Positions 44,922 to 59,600 of a DNA stretch of 64,000 bases are shown here, one piece after another; position 1 is the first letter of the stretch; every line of letters begins with the position of its first letter. The stretch spans positions 37,850,921-37,914,920 of the forward strand of contig NC_089860.1 of NCBI RefSeq assembly GCF_036373705.1, given 5' to 3'. Source of the stretch: Amia ocellicauda. Its lineage: Eukaryota; Chordata; Actinopteri; Amiiformes; Amiidae. The notes under the pieces were generated by a model, which saw only the letters and a program-made list of their open reading frames with translations, did not search any database and had not been told where the DNA came from. The position numbers and the translations under genes were made by a program.

Positions 44922-47900
44922 CATTTGTTTTTGCTAAGCATTAACGTATAATGATTTTCTGTCATAAAGATATTTCGCATGTTACAGATTTATGTCTGTG
45001 ATGGCCATTGTACAACTTTGATCGTCTTCCTCTTGACAGACTAGTTGGTTTACAAGGCTGTGGCTTTGGATCATTATTGCAGTGAAATGCAAAGCTGTGT
45101 CAGACAGTCTTTGTTGTTTGTTACTTAATTGCGTTTGTTTCCTTCATTACATCAAAGTAATCAGTCATTGAAGAGTTAGTAGGAAGCCGAAGCTTAAACG
45201 TGCTTTAGAAATGCTCTGTAGAAAGAAGAACTTCCACTGAAGGAAATGCCTGCGCTGCTGCGACTCTGCAACTCTGCATTCCGGCTGCTTTCTGCACAAT
45301 ATCGCTGACTCATAGCTTTAGGTTTTGGAGAGAACAGCAACAGTTATATATATATTGAATTATTAGTTGATGTACATTTTTCAATTAAATCACAATGATT
45401 TGAAGACAGATAACACGCTGATTAATTTCAGTTCAAATGACACACAATTCCGTCTGTGTGCGATTACATAATTCCTAAGAAAAACCCAGAGAGCAAACCT
45501 CATTAGCTCAGCAGTGTTTATTAGCACTATGCTTTAATTAACAGCTCAATTAATTATATTTTCTCCCGATGTAACTCTGTCTAGTTACGTAGTCTAGCAG
45601 GTACGTTGCACAGTATCACCTGACTGGAGTTCAAGGAGTGTCCTTTGAGTGTAAAAATATTTGTTTGGAAGGAACAGCAGGGGACACAGTTGTCCCTGAG
45701 GATCAGGAAACATCAGTACAAAATGAATTTGAAATCCACATTTATGAACGCGTAACACCTCTAAATCTTAATGGCCTCTTCCTATGTTTCTTCTTAAAAA
45801 AATGCACATTTCAGTCTCTAGAAATGTATAATCAAACCCCCTGTCTCTAGCCTTCACGGTCTGGGTGTCGGGGCCATTTCCCCTCAACACTGAGGCACTA
45901 AAGGTCTTTCAGTTTCTGTGTTACAGTGCTTTATAATACATATCCATGGCACTACTAAAATAACAATAACAGTGATGGTAATGCTCCTGCAGCTCTGGCC
46001 TGGGGATTTCTTATTAGCATGGCATGGTTTTTAATCTCTTTAACCAGCTTTTGCTCCTAATTCCTTCTCAAAGCAAACTGAAAACAAACATAATTAGCTG
46101 TGAAGTTCCTCATCACAATGTTCAAATTTTCCAAATCAGTGTTTTATTAGAATGGGATCTAAAGCACTTTTAAAAATATCATGTTTCTTGTTCATCCCAT
46201 TTGAATGGAAATGATGAATTGAATAGCCGCGTGCTGCCCAGGCGTGTCAGGAAGGCAGCGTTTCCATTGCCTTTGGCCCATACTAAATCGTTTTTGTAGT
46301 TGAAGTATTTCAAGCTATACTTTCCTAAATGTACTTAAATGCATCTCTACTCAACATCATTAAATGCGTCCTCAAAACCTAAATCCAGGATTTTGGAAGG
46401 CCCTAATTGGCAGAAGGTAAAAAGAGCTTACTTTCATATGCTGCTTGATTGAGGGAACTCTGATCTGGCCATGAGGTCATTGGATCCACCCACGAAATGG
46501 ACTGAGCCCAGGGGCTGCTGGGAAGGCGCTGTTCGGGGTGGAGGAGGGATGCGTTGCAGTGCATTCTGGGTGGGAAGGTGGGTTTGTTGTCTTTTACTTA
46601 GGGTTGGGCACCAGATTAGGGTTTTGTGCTTTTACTGAACTTTACTTTAAGACTCCATTGAAAGGTACCACAATAAACAAACGAAAGAGTCAAGTTACTC
46701 TCAGTTATTTCACGCTCATTATCAGCTATCTGTTGCCACTTTGAGCACAAGCTAGACCAGCAGAAGAAGCGCACTGCACTGCACAGGTGAATACTGCCGA
46801 TTCCTGATAGGTTCCTTCAAACGGTAACAACACTTTCTCCTATTGATGAGTCGGATTGACGTGAATTGTGCATCATCATGGTGGCTAATAGGATGTGACA
46901 TTCTCTGTCACACACTCCGTGCAGCAGCCTCGTCTTGTCCAAGAATGATCTCACTGTATACAATATAGAGCCAGCATTACGATGGGATGAGGCCACTGCT
47001 GTTCCATCTATATGTGCATTGCCTGCTTTGGAATTAAACATTAAGAAATAAACACATTCATATTTATGGCTTATAAATGTGTATGTTTGCATCACAGTGG
47101 CTGACACCTGTGGTAAACGCCTGGACCACATGGACTCCTCACATAAACTAGAAGCCACTGACAAAAACATTTACACAGCAGATAAGCAAATACAAGTTAC
47201 TCAGTGGGACTTACTGCTTAAATGTGGTTTAGCTTACTTGGTTTGCTAAGCTTTTATGGGCTCAGAAGGGACCAGTGCAGCCCAGTGAACAAACACACAC
47301 ATCCAGATGACCTGGTCAGTGAATCGGCATCCAGCGGAGCTCAAATAAAAACCGTGTGATTCAGTGATTCGTGTCGGCCAGTGAATATAGTTCACTTAAA
47401 TTACTCTCACTTATCAGTGATGTTTGTTAAGTTTATTAAACCGTGACGTTCTGTAGAGGAATCTATACACTTGAATTGAACCAAATCCAGAAGGGTCTGT
47501 GGAAAGCTTCGGCTTCCCTTCTGTAGGCGTGGAATGTAGTCACTGTGCGTCGAGGTTTAACACTGACGGGGCATCCTTGATGAATAAGTCAAGTATAAAG
47601 GACAAGGTGTTATTTGAATGAAGGATGTGAATATTCACTGTATCCAGAGTGCCTGGAACTTTCTACTTGATCTGCAGGTCATTTATTTAATTACTGATGG
47701 CATTTTGTTTGTTTAGTGGAATGTTGTGATTAGTAAACGTATGCTCTATTTTTTTACACAATATATAAGGCTTTCTCACACCAGCACTGACTTCTTGGAA
47801 TTTCTTAAATTGACTCCAGTTAGTCACACTGATTCCAGTTTTGTCGCATAGTACTGAAGGTGTGCACCAGTAAACCAGTCCTGTGAAATGAATTTTTATG

Positions 47901-50900
47901 TTTTAATGTTGTGTTTGGGCAGCCAAACAATAAACAGGTTTCATCACTTTTTCATCGAAATCACGAATACCTGACAATTACAGTTATTAACCGTAGCCAG
48001 TAAATATTCATTGTTAATATTTTATTTTTCTTTTAATTTTGCTTTCGAGAGTTCCCTTTCTTGATCGGTTATTTACTAGAAGTGATGATACGCATTCATG
48101 TTTTGGAGAGAGTAGCTATAGAGATGGATCTGAGGTCCAAGAAAAGAGGGCACAGAGAAGATTGGGGGAAATATCGTTGGCACCTGACAATGACCTAAAA
48201 CACGGGAACTACACACCAGTCTTCACAAGGAAATGCACTCTTCATTTCATTCTTTTGGATTCTCAGACAGACGGCTCCATTGATGCCAATCCAGACAGCC
48301 TGGAGATCAGTCATGGAAGGAGTCTAACACCGACCACATGGAATTCATAATAATTACAGCGCTGCAGCTCATATGACATGTATGACACTCATGTCTTCAT
48401 GTTTCTCTCTCCAGCCTCTTCAGTAGACAGAGGGATTTAGGGGGGTTGGGATGCACTGCTCTACTCTGTGCCTGAGTGTGATGTTGTACTGATGTTGCAC
48501 TGATGTTGCACTGATGTCTTCAATGGCACTTCAGAAATGCTTGCTATTTTTTATTTACTCAAAATGTAAAGTAGAGCAGGTCTGCAAATGTATGCTCCAT
48601 AATCTGAATAAGGACATTGAGTGCTTAAAACAAATTCAAAGAAAAACTTTGGTGGACCTTGAAGTGTTTCCTGATACTGAAGGAATGCAATGTCACTTTA
48701 AAAAAAGACAGTTGAACATTTGGAACATTTTTGTGTGTGGCCTGTTGATGTGCAGGCCTCATCAGTTTGAAAAATATGGCAGCCGGCAAACTTGGGAACC
48801 TCTTGGGTGTGCAGTTCAGTGACAGCGTTCGAAGGTATGAGGAAAATTTTTGCAGTGATACAAATTGCCTTGAGGGAATATACAGAACGCACAAGATGCA
48901 TTCCCTTCACTAAGAGAAATGGTAGTTTGTGTGTCTACACTGCAGTAAGGCTGAACTATAAATCTCCCTTCAAAACCGCATCGCAAACCATGAAATCTTC
49001 AGCAGTGTGAGGAACGGTTTTGTTTTTCTTGGTTCTACACAGTGTGTGTTAAGTGACACGTTTATTTATACACATCTGAATGACAAACCAGTTTAACTGC
49101 ACAGTGCAAAGTAAACCTCTACTGCTTGTCATGTTTACCGTGTAAATTGTATTATTACACCTTTATTTATTGTAATTTCTACACTATATCCTGCTCTATG
49201 TACACTACTATACTTATCACACTAGGTGTTTATGGAGGTTTTTAACAGACCGTGCATGTAGAACAATTAATAATGATAACATTACAATTTAGTGTTGATT
49301 GTGTTTGTTCTGTTAAGGTTAGTTTTGACATTTTGGAAGTTCAGGAAACCCTCTCGTACTGAGATTTCCAAGTTAATGGGCTATGTGTTTTATTGATGAA
49401 CTATTAACTTTAATAATGCTAGCAATAAAATGATTGTGCCTTCTCTGGTGGCAGCTGTTAAGGCCACCAACTACAAATCCATAAGTGAACATTTGACTAT
49501 GAAAAGCGGGTTGTTGCCAGGTGCTGCCACAACCTCCTCATCGATGCAAATCGTTCGTAGAATGCAGTCCGTCTTGTTACCTTGGAAAAACAATATGAGA
49601 AGTGCGAAATTCTAAACCAGTTCCAAATAAAGCCTCCGCAGATTAAAAACAATAAAAAAAATATTTAAAATCCTCATCGCATTTTCTGTATAAACATCAG
49701 CACTGCCATGGAAGGATATAAATAAATCTCCATTGTTTTGTACGTTCCTTCTGCAAGTAGAAAGTCCTCCAGTGCAAATCAGTAGCTGATGTTTATGCTG
49801 TAATAGCAGCTTTAAATCCTTTAAATGAATACTCTCTTCTGTTCAACATGTCTATCGCATTGTTCCTTTGAATACACTACACTAATCACTTGCAATTTCT
49901 GTCATTTCTCCATTCTAATGCTTTAAGGCTTGGGTGCTTGAATGTATTAATGCTAAGTGTGTCTTTAAAGATATGGCTGAATTGAATTTCTGTTGAACCT
50001 TATTTGGCTTAACATATTTGTCTTTTGAGGTCCTGTTTTGTTTTTATATTTGGGTTGCTGTTTGTGAGTTTGGTTTTTCGCTTGTAAGATCAATTCCATT
50101 CAAATGAGAGCTGGACCTGTGTGAATCACCTGTTTCTTCAGAGGCTAAAAAATGCCAGTGAAAAAACTGAAACTGATCCTAAACATAAGGGACTAATCAA
50201 GACCTAACTAAGGACAATTACAGTAATTGGAAGCTAAGGCTTATCACAATATAAAAAAAAAAACACAATCCATGTTTCTGTTCAAATGCATTGTCGATGA
50301 CTCATGTGTGACAGAGTTTGAGTAGAAACAGGAGGAATGAGGATGGTGTGGCAGCACAGGCAAATAGTTACAGCGGCGGATAGATCTGGATGAATCACAT
50401 GGGGCCCCATAGCTCAGAGTCAGTCCACGCCTCATGACTAGAGGAGAAAACATTAATCTATTTATACACGAGCCTCTATGAACCTGTCAGGGAAATAGTC
50501 AGTTTAATACATATTGTTAATTAACTATATTTTCAATGTATCACTGATTCACACTGTGCACGGCCACTACACAGAAATTGATTAACAACAGTCAACTGCA
50601 AGCTTGACAGATATTTCTGGTCTCAATAAGTGTTCAACAAACCTTCACAATCTAGGTTATTGTACAATACAGGGAGTCGGGTAATTGGTTCCTGAAAAAA
50701 GTCACAACATTGTAACTTGGAAGCAATTTTCCCATTCCAATAATTTAAATAGGGGATGGCTTCCAGAAACCAGGCCCTATATTCACCAAAATAAGCCAGA
50801 ATTTGTACTCACTCAGTTGTCACTCACTCACAAATAACATATCTACCTCAGGGTTTTTAAATTGTAAATTGCACTTACTCAAACAATCAGAAAATGCTAA

Positions 50901-53851
50901 ATTCCTGTAATATCTTCCGTACTGAATGCATCATCTCGTCAGCCTTTATATCACAGACACCTGCTTGAAAACCAAGCCAGGCCTCAGACGCTTTGTGCTC
51001 TAGATGTTGCGTCGGGACAGACTCGGACAATACGAAGTAGCAGGCCAGACAAATGCTTTACTGATATCAATAGTGGCGTGTTTTGTCCAGAAGGGATGTC
51101 AATTTGTGAATCAGATTGAAATATGTCAAAATACAAGTCAAGCAGCAAATTCTGCATTCTGTAGGTAGAGGGGAAAACAATCCCTGCAATTGTAATATCC
51201 CACAATTCCCTGTGTAGCACAGGATGGATGAAACTGCAGTGTCAACATCTCATAGTATACCATCTCTGGTGTGGGAGCACGCCGTAAAGTCAAATGAACA
51301 GGTTAATCGCTGCCCTAATGTCTGTGGGACTGTTTCTGTGATATCTCACTGCTTTGCACACTGGCTGGTGCAACACTGGGCTCCTCTGGACTCGAGCTCT
51401 TCAGACCTTTTTCTTCCTGTTTTACGTGAGGACGCCTGGTATAGCTGGTGTGCGTGGTTGTGCAAGAGTTTAATAATGTTCTTGTCTTTAATTCACTCTG
51501 TCAGTGGCTCAAGCATAATAAGGATTTGTATGTCATATTCCTCATACACCACTGATAAATACCTTGCATTTTCTAAAATAAGATATTTTTTAATAATACA
51601 AATAAATAAAAAGTTTAATTGGGACCTGAAAAGGAGAAACAAAGACTTTATTGAAATGTAATCCCCCTGTCTGACGCTCTCTGTTGCTGAGCTCTGTGCC
51701 GGATCTGTTTGAATGCTTGTGGATGATTTCAATCTGAAGAGGAACAAAAGCACCGGATTGATCTGACGTGGGGCTATCAGAGAACATTGTCTGCATCTAT
51801 GGACGGGCCCTTTGTTGTCCTTTGTGCCCTTATAATAAGGCCACAGATGATAAAGCCTTGATGTGCTGTAAAGACAGACCCACACATGTGTACGGGCTGT
51901 GCATCGCTTGTTTATTCATACACCCAAACACTGCAGCTAATATAAAGCAGTCTGTAGTGTCTGACACACATGTGAGAGAAGGTGGTAAATCCTTCTAACC
52001 GTACTTGTCGTGTGTTGTCTTGGTTGTGGTAGTCAGTACTGGTCTTTTCCTGTCAGGCTTCAGTGCTGGTCTGCCCTCTAAACAATCACAAACTCAACAC
52101 CATTATTTACTGATGGAAGAAAGTGCTCGGTAGGACGACAAGCCTCTAGCTCATGAAGTGAGCAGTTTGCATTAGCATGGGGATGTTATTTTCCACAACT
52201 GGAGAGGTACAGCAACACATTTCCTTTAAACTTGTTTGAAAAAAGACCAAAACATGAAATAATGGTTATGAGTTTTGCAAATGTGGCAGATCTTACATCG
52301 AGATCAAGGGCAGTTTCACTGGCAGATCCATCCAGTGGTTCAATATGATCTCAACGTGTCGATACATCTTCAAAAGCAGCAGCCAAGGAAGACCATGATT
52401 ATGGGACAACACTTCAGTGTAGCATTCATCTGAATCTGAATAAAAAGAAGACCTGATTAGTAAAAGTATGTTGGTACTCTGTTCGACCTCTAAATATTTT
52501 GATCACAGGTATCCATCATTATGTTATAAATGCAGTTTAATCCAGTTTATTTCAGTTTCAACTTCATGTCAGTGTTTGGTTTTACCTGTGGATTCTGTTT
52601 GCCTTCAAACCAGGTCAACAGATCCAGGTCAAACTAAATCACAACATTACCCTGCCAGGGAGGTTTAATATGCAAACTTGTACCGATCGTGTTTTTATTT
52701 ACAAGCAAAAGAAAATAACTTTTGACAACATTGTAAACCGTGATTGTTTATTTGTTTATCCTTTGTGATTCACAGATAGGGCTTGATTGTCTCTCAGAGT
52801 CTTTCCATTACGTTAATTAGGATTTTAAAATTATATTTATTCATTAGGCAGATGTCTTCATCCCGGGTAACACTGACGATGTACGACAGTGTAGTCTAGT
52901 CCATTAACAATGGTATATACAGCATTCTAAAATACAACACCAGTTCTTGTGATACAAATTGAATTCTGGAGTATGTGAAACACAGGAGCGGTGCATTGGT
53001 GTGCAGTACTCGTTTGAATAGGCTTGGGAGGCCGGATCAGAGGAGATCTGCAGGATGCACACATTGCCATGTCGCTCCGAGGTCAATCTGGGGTCCGGTC
53101 TGATCCTGCAGAACCCAGTGCCTCGTCCCGTCTGTCGCATTGCAGTCTGTCCTCGGTGGCCTGTGTGCGGCTTGAGCCTGACTCTGTCCTCTTCCCTCTT
53201 CCAGGACCGATGAAGACGGCCCAGGGGAGAACGGGGAAACGTGGACAGATGCCATCGGTCCCCAAAATACTTCAATCTATGGCACAGCTCCTAGGTCAAA
53301 GGTCAGTAAAGGTTCTCAGTGTTCTGTGCAGCCAAGCGCTGTCCCGACTGTCCACCACTGACATCCACACTGGGCTCCTGTGTGTCTCATCTAGAGAACA
53401 TGTCCTTGCGGATTGATTAATGCAACACAACCATCAGAAGAAAGGGTCAGTGTGTGAAGAAATCCCTGTGAACTCCATCACACTGGAGCCACATGGAGTT
53501 CATCTATATCTCAACTGATAATGTGGTTCATGTGTTGCTTAATTTGATTTTGTATAAATGTGATAAGAGAATGTATTTCTGGTCTGCAGTGCATTTCGGC
53601 CTTGCACGGTTCAGCTCAAAAGTTCAGGAGGTGGAAAGAGCCTTTACTCTTTACTGTCCTGTGATATACTATATACTTTTATCAATTAGTCCGAACACTT
53701 TGTGCACACAGACCTGTCCCAACCCACTATGCAAATACCTGTGATCTCCCTTGTCTGTTTCCCAGCTGGCACAATGAAACTGTGGCTCTCAGACAGAGGG
53801 TCACTGTCCAAACACAGCTGTCTGGTATGATTGTGCGTGCGTGCGTGCGTG

Positions 53852-53889
<38 letters not shown>

Positions 53890-56582
53890 TAATAATAATT
53901 TCAGGGTATTATTATAATGATTTGTATTGAGGCATGGCTTTACACACCTCAGTTATGTTGTACTAAGTGTCTGTTATAATTGTAATGATCCATTGTTGCT
54001 TTCACTCTGAAGTTCTTCAAAGACAGAGCCCTGGATGCAAACGTACTGACGTGACCTCGAGGCACTTGTTTTGATCAGTAGCCAGGCCAGTAGTCAAAGG
54101 TTGTCCCTATTCAGACGAGTCTTGCTTAAAATATTGCATGGAAGAAATTATTATGCACCACATACGGACCTTGAAATATGCTAAACAACAGCAGTATAAT
54201 ACTATTTATTTATTAAGTCTAGCACTAATAACTCCTTCACATTCCGTCATATCCATATCCTAAAAGCACTGATTGCTGCATCCTTGTTCTGTTGGGTTTA
54301 TTGTGAGTTTGTCCTGCAAGACCAAGGGGAGCTAGTCTCAGTTATTGACATGAGGTAAATATAGGCCCTTGTGGAACTGAGCTGTTTGTTTAAGGCTTTT
54401 TTATTCTCTGATGATTAAGAAGGCGAAGGCCTTGAGATAATGCCAGTCTACAACTGCAATGTTAATAAAATACACCTATCAACATCTAATAATGCAGGAT
54501 TGTTACAGTGCCAATTGGTTCATACGACCTTGTGTGTTAGTAGGGAATATAATCTACTTCATTTTAAAGCTTTAAAGTGACAATGATTGAGCAGTAATTC
54601 AGTGTTAAGCGTGTTTAATCACATGGCATCTCAGTACAGGTTTAGACGTGTTCTCTGCTGCTGAAGTTTATTTGCAGCCTTTGGACTAATACGTTCAACA
54701 AAAGGTTTGTTTTCCACCTCAGATACTGAAATGAAGTTTGTTCCCTGGTCTTCTGTGATCACACACTCGTAGGTAGTCCCTTGGATACATGTACCATCCT
54801 GACAAAATATATCGTCTCACACGCTGCCCTGGAGGTAGAACTGATAAGAATCAGCATGATGGACGTCTCAGTCGAGGCACGGAGTTTCAGAAAGAGTGAG
54901 AGACGAATCTCTGCAGGACGCACTGCTGGCGGAGAGTGTTTGAAAGCCATTCCATCATAGAGAAGAGTGATGGGGCTCGGAGTGAAGGAGCTCATTATAG
55001 TAACACCATCTCTCTCAGGACTGGGGGTCCATCACCCTGACTGTGGAGCGGTGCAGATTGGGGGGTCTGTTGTTCTGACTGTGGAGTGGTGAAGATTGGG
55101 GGGTCTGTTGTTCTGACTGTGGAGTGGTGAAGATTGGGGGGTCCGTCGCTCTGACTGGGTGCTTGAAGGCCTGCCTGAGTCACCTGTTCGAATCAGGGCT
55201 GGGTCGGACTGCTTTAGGAGTCGAGCCCTCACTTGGACAGTGAAAGCATCAAAGCTGGAGGCTGACCTCTGCTTATATTTTTCAAACGATAAACAATCCA
55301 AATATACAAGTATAAAACAGATTTCTTAGTGCAAAAGAACATCTAATCACATATATGATTTTAAGTCACAGTGAACAAACTAGGTTATGCGTTGTTTATA
55401 AATAACTAAAGCAATAAGATGATTAAAAATGCAGATTGAAAGTATTGCACACAAGATTATAGAATGCATTAGTATTATGGTATTTTAGAATGATTCAGGT
55501 CATTTGCATCTTGTTCTTGTTGATACATGTAAGAATGATCAGCATTAATAGGTTACATTTGCATTTCCCCCTTTGGGTACAGGGTGGAACAGGTTGTGGC
55601 AAAACGTTAGGGCTCAGTCACCCTCAGTCACTGACACGAAAGAAACTGTTGAATTGTGAAGCAGCACTGGTTCAGTAAAAAGGACAAGATAATTAAAAAC
55701 ATCTTGCAGTAGCAGCAGCACAATGACGTGCCTGAGAATTGCTGTTGGACAGTAAATGGTTATTTGGGTTTAACGAGACTTCCTGGTGTCCCGATATTTC
55801 TCTCAAAATAGCATGACCTACTTTTGTCAAAATGAGATCTAAATGGTGGCTTATAACCAGCACAGTGAAAATGACACTGTTTTCAATGGACACTGAGGAG
55901 TGTTGTTTATGTGAAGCAGTTAACAAAGATAAATATGCTTATTGATATATGTTTGTATTTAGTTTATATTCAATTACCTGTAATTATGTGCCATGCAGTA
56001 ATTTAGTCAGGGCTGCTGGGATATTTACTGTAGACAGTTTACAGATTTCCAAACTTTTTTATCTCAAGGTCCCCCAGAACATTCCCAGTCCCCCCACCTC
56101 TTTAATGAATGTGTGTGCTGCTGCAGATTTGATGGCCTGAGACACTCACAGTATATTGAAGCACAGCACACATCAAGGCCGTCGGTCTTTGTAATACAAG
56201 TCGATCAAAACTGAACGGATTAGTATTGTTCTACAGATGGTTCCTGTACAGAGGGAGACCGTTAGCATTAGAGATTATTTCACCAGCAGAGGAAGCATTG
56301 CTGCTCTCATTCATGCCCTCGGACCCCTTGACACGTCCCTGCCACCCCAAGATTGTCTGCCCCTGGAGTAGTGAATAGTCAGTACAACTATCCTGATGCA
56401 GTGAGGGGCAATACATAAATAAACATTACTGAAGCACTGGTTTAATATTACTAGACTTATTTAACAGAGTGTCCTGGTTTCATACTCTCTGTATTTTGGA
56501 GGGTGACTCGATTACCTCATAACTGTTAAAACTCAGTGATGGGCAAAACTAAGTTAGGATGGAGTCCCCAAAATTATATAAA

Positions 56583-56663
<81 letters not shown>

Positions 56664-59600
56664 ACTAAGTGCAAAAGGTGATGTAAAATCCCATACAGGG
56701 GTTAAACAGAAACTTTTAAAATAATTTGTAAGTATTTATTTTTGGAATTTAGTTTTTGTTTAGTATTTATACCAAACAATCCATGATACACACTTAACAA
56801 AATCATCATCATCATCATCACCCGTCAAGAAATTTACCACAATCAATGTTGTTCCCCACATTCTGCACACCTCGTATCAGAATCACCAGCCCAACAGCAA
56901 AACACACACTGAGACTTCAAAATATTAATACAACAATCTGCACTTTGCACCCAAAACCATTCGATATTACAATAAAAATATGAATAAAACATGAATCCTC
57001 TTTGTCTGAAACTTATCTGATTGCGCTCTGTAATGTATTGTGCTTTTAATTTGACCATCTGACTGAAAAGCTTTTGGACTGGAATTTAATGTCCTTTTGA
57101 TTGCAATGCAATTGACCACTAATCCAGCAGAGGGAGACAAAGACACTTTTATGGGAAATGTATATTTTTCATTGTTCCCCACCTGTTTCTTCAGATTTCA
57201 CTTCTGTAAACACTACAGGACCTGACTGGTTCCAGGTCTTTCTACATTCAAATGGCGGCTATAATGTATTTTAATATTCATTATAATTTCTCCACACTGG
57301 ACTGTACAGTCGGCATATTTACACACACTTTATTTTGAAGGGGAATTCATTTTGTTGAATAAATATTGTATATTAAACTATACACATTTATCTGTTTTAT
57401 ATCTTTTCAGAGTTTGTTAACAGGCAAATTAAACCTAGATAAAAAAGTAAAGATTAAGATGAAAAAGCACTTAAGGGGCATGTAATCATTGGACTGCTGC
57501 TCCAAGTCAGCAGCATTCAGACACTCACTTCAGTCACCCTGTGAAGCCGTAATGTGCTGCGTAATTAAACTACCTATTGATTTAATAATCTCCTTCTTTG
57601 ATAGTTTCAGTCAGTCACTCTACAGACACGTGACAGGAAACAGAACTGTCTGGAAGCAGCAGTGAAGGACGATTTAACAAAAGCTCGGTGGCATACGAAG
57701 ACTCCGGTACCTGTTCTCTCGGATGACTCTTCTCAGTGCACCTTGTATACCGTCTGGATCAAGGGGTCTGTTCATGTAACAATCTGTCCTTTTCTTTTGG
57801 GAAGCTGTGACAAACCGTTCACAGGGAGGAGGTGCATAGCAAGCAGATGTGTCTGTTTTAACCCGATACAATGTGGCCATAAGAAACGCTTCTCTCAGCA
57901 TCTACAAAATTGATGACAATAAACAAATATATTTTATCCTTTTGTGTTAAATTGGGAAATAACTCTTTAGCTTTAATACAGATTTCGTTCAAAGTCCTTC
58001 CACTGCTGTTTAATTTTGCATACGGTCAGTATTTGGTCATTTCTGATTGACAGTTGGAATCAAATTTTGAAACAGAATATAATGGGACGACTTTCAAACC
58101 CAAACTACAGACTCGTTACTGGTTGAGTATCCTTACTGCCATCAGAGCTGGTTGATTAAAATGTGGTTTCTTCTTGCATTGATGTGGGTTGTAGTAATTA
58201 ATCTGTTTTTCAAAAACGTCCTAGGTTTTTACAGTTTGTTTGTTGTAGAACCTGTGCTGTATCTGTTGTGCAGCAGAATAGCAGCTGCCCCTTAAGCTGT
58301 TGCTTAATGAATCATTACAAATAAATAGCTTATTTAAAGTAAAGACTAGTGATGATGATTGAAGTTATGGATGCACTAAAATTCCAAATAAAGAAACAAA
58401 AGGTCTGTCTCTCACTTTCTCACAGTCATGCATAAATGAGATAAGCAAACCAGCGGTATATTTGATTATGATTATGTTGAGTAGAACTTCATACAGCAGC
58501 ATAAAGGAGAACCTGTTTAACTTCAGGGCTGTTTTGCATTCTCCAGACCCGGTGCCCTTATTAGCATTGCAGGATGATTGGATTTATAAATGGATCAGGA
58601 TATGTTAGTAGAATAAATGTGGTGCTTTCTGTCTAGAAGTTTGTCTATCTGTCAAGTTTGCTCCACAACTAAAGTCAATGACCAAATAGTTAAGAGAGCC
58701 CAAAATTTGATTTTTTTCCTCGCCATTGCAATGTGCAGACCTCAATCCAATAGAGTGATTATTGTGTGAACTGAAAGCATGATTCAGAGGTTTGAATAAC
58801 CCTCCTGAGAAGCTGATTTGTTTGTTGTTCTTTATTGAGATAAGATCAAACCTACAGTTTTACTCTCTGTTGAAATCCAGGCTGACAATTGGCCATACTC
58901 CAGCAGGGAACAGGTTAATGGCTGTCCTCTCTATACCCAGCATCATGTTTTCCACCACTGAACGTGTAGGGTGGGTCTTTGTTCCAGTTCCAGTGAAGGA
59001 ATGAAGGCAGGGCACATGCTTTCATTGCAATAATCAAATTTAACATGAATATCCTTTGACGTGTGAAAAAACACAGCATGCCTCAGTTCAGTGCCCCTCT
59101 GTTCTTCCCCCTGATCCCAGCTAGGAAGAGAATTAAAAATTAAAGTTTTTAGGTCCTGATGGGCCATCACTGCTGCGTTACCAGTTCAGGAATTTGAGCA
59201 GTTCTAATTCAGACATTCCCTATAAATCTTAATCAGTTGTAGTTGATATGTATTTTCCATTGGTTTGTGTGGTGAATGGGGAATGCACTGAGAGTGGATG
59301 CAGATCAACAAAACATTTAGAGTAAGCAATATCCAGCAAGAACTGTGAGCTTCACACAGTAGAGTTGCTCGAAAGGCAGTTTCCTGAGGGCTTCTTGGAC
59401 AAGGGCAAGATCCTCTGAAGGGAGGCCAGGTGTCCTGATCATCTTATTCTCCAGAGAAACATCACCAGACAAAGTGGTCCACAGGCATCATGACATCATG
59501 CCGACATCATCAATCCTCATGTGGCAGACAGAGATAACTGGCAGATAGACCATGAGTGTGGACGGGGGCTCAGGGAACAGAAGGATCATGGTAATATGGC

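Larger units (their letters stand above)
43649..53204 (+). other. Intron 1 of the unnamed gene
   Basis: 9.6 kb. GT (44155-44193) and CT/CA (44854-44920) microsatellites are present. 45400-45560 has several homeodomain-type TTAATTAA and CAATTAATTA motifs. A diverged L2-like tail may lie at about 52836-52960. No other exon or gene was recognised. Confidence 0.6.

Noticed and set aside
48185-48215. PDNDLKHGN, reminiscent of the Tc1 DNDPKH motif (and TDPKHKG at about 50170)
   Set aside because: The matches are too short and nothing around them aligns with a transposase.
50398-50430. ATAGCTCAGAGTC resembling a tRNA A box
   Set aside because: No B box or acceptor stem follows at the right distance.
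51224-51661. A 145-codon frame in intron 1 of the unnamed gene
   Set aside because: Odd composition with no domain; AT-rich end reads through intron-like sequence.
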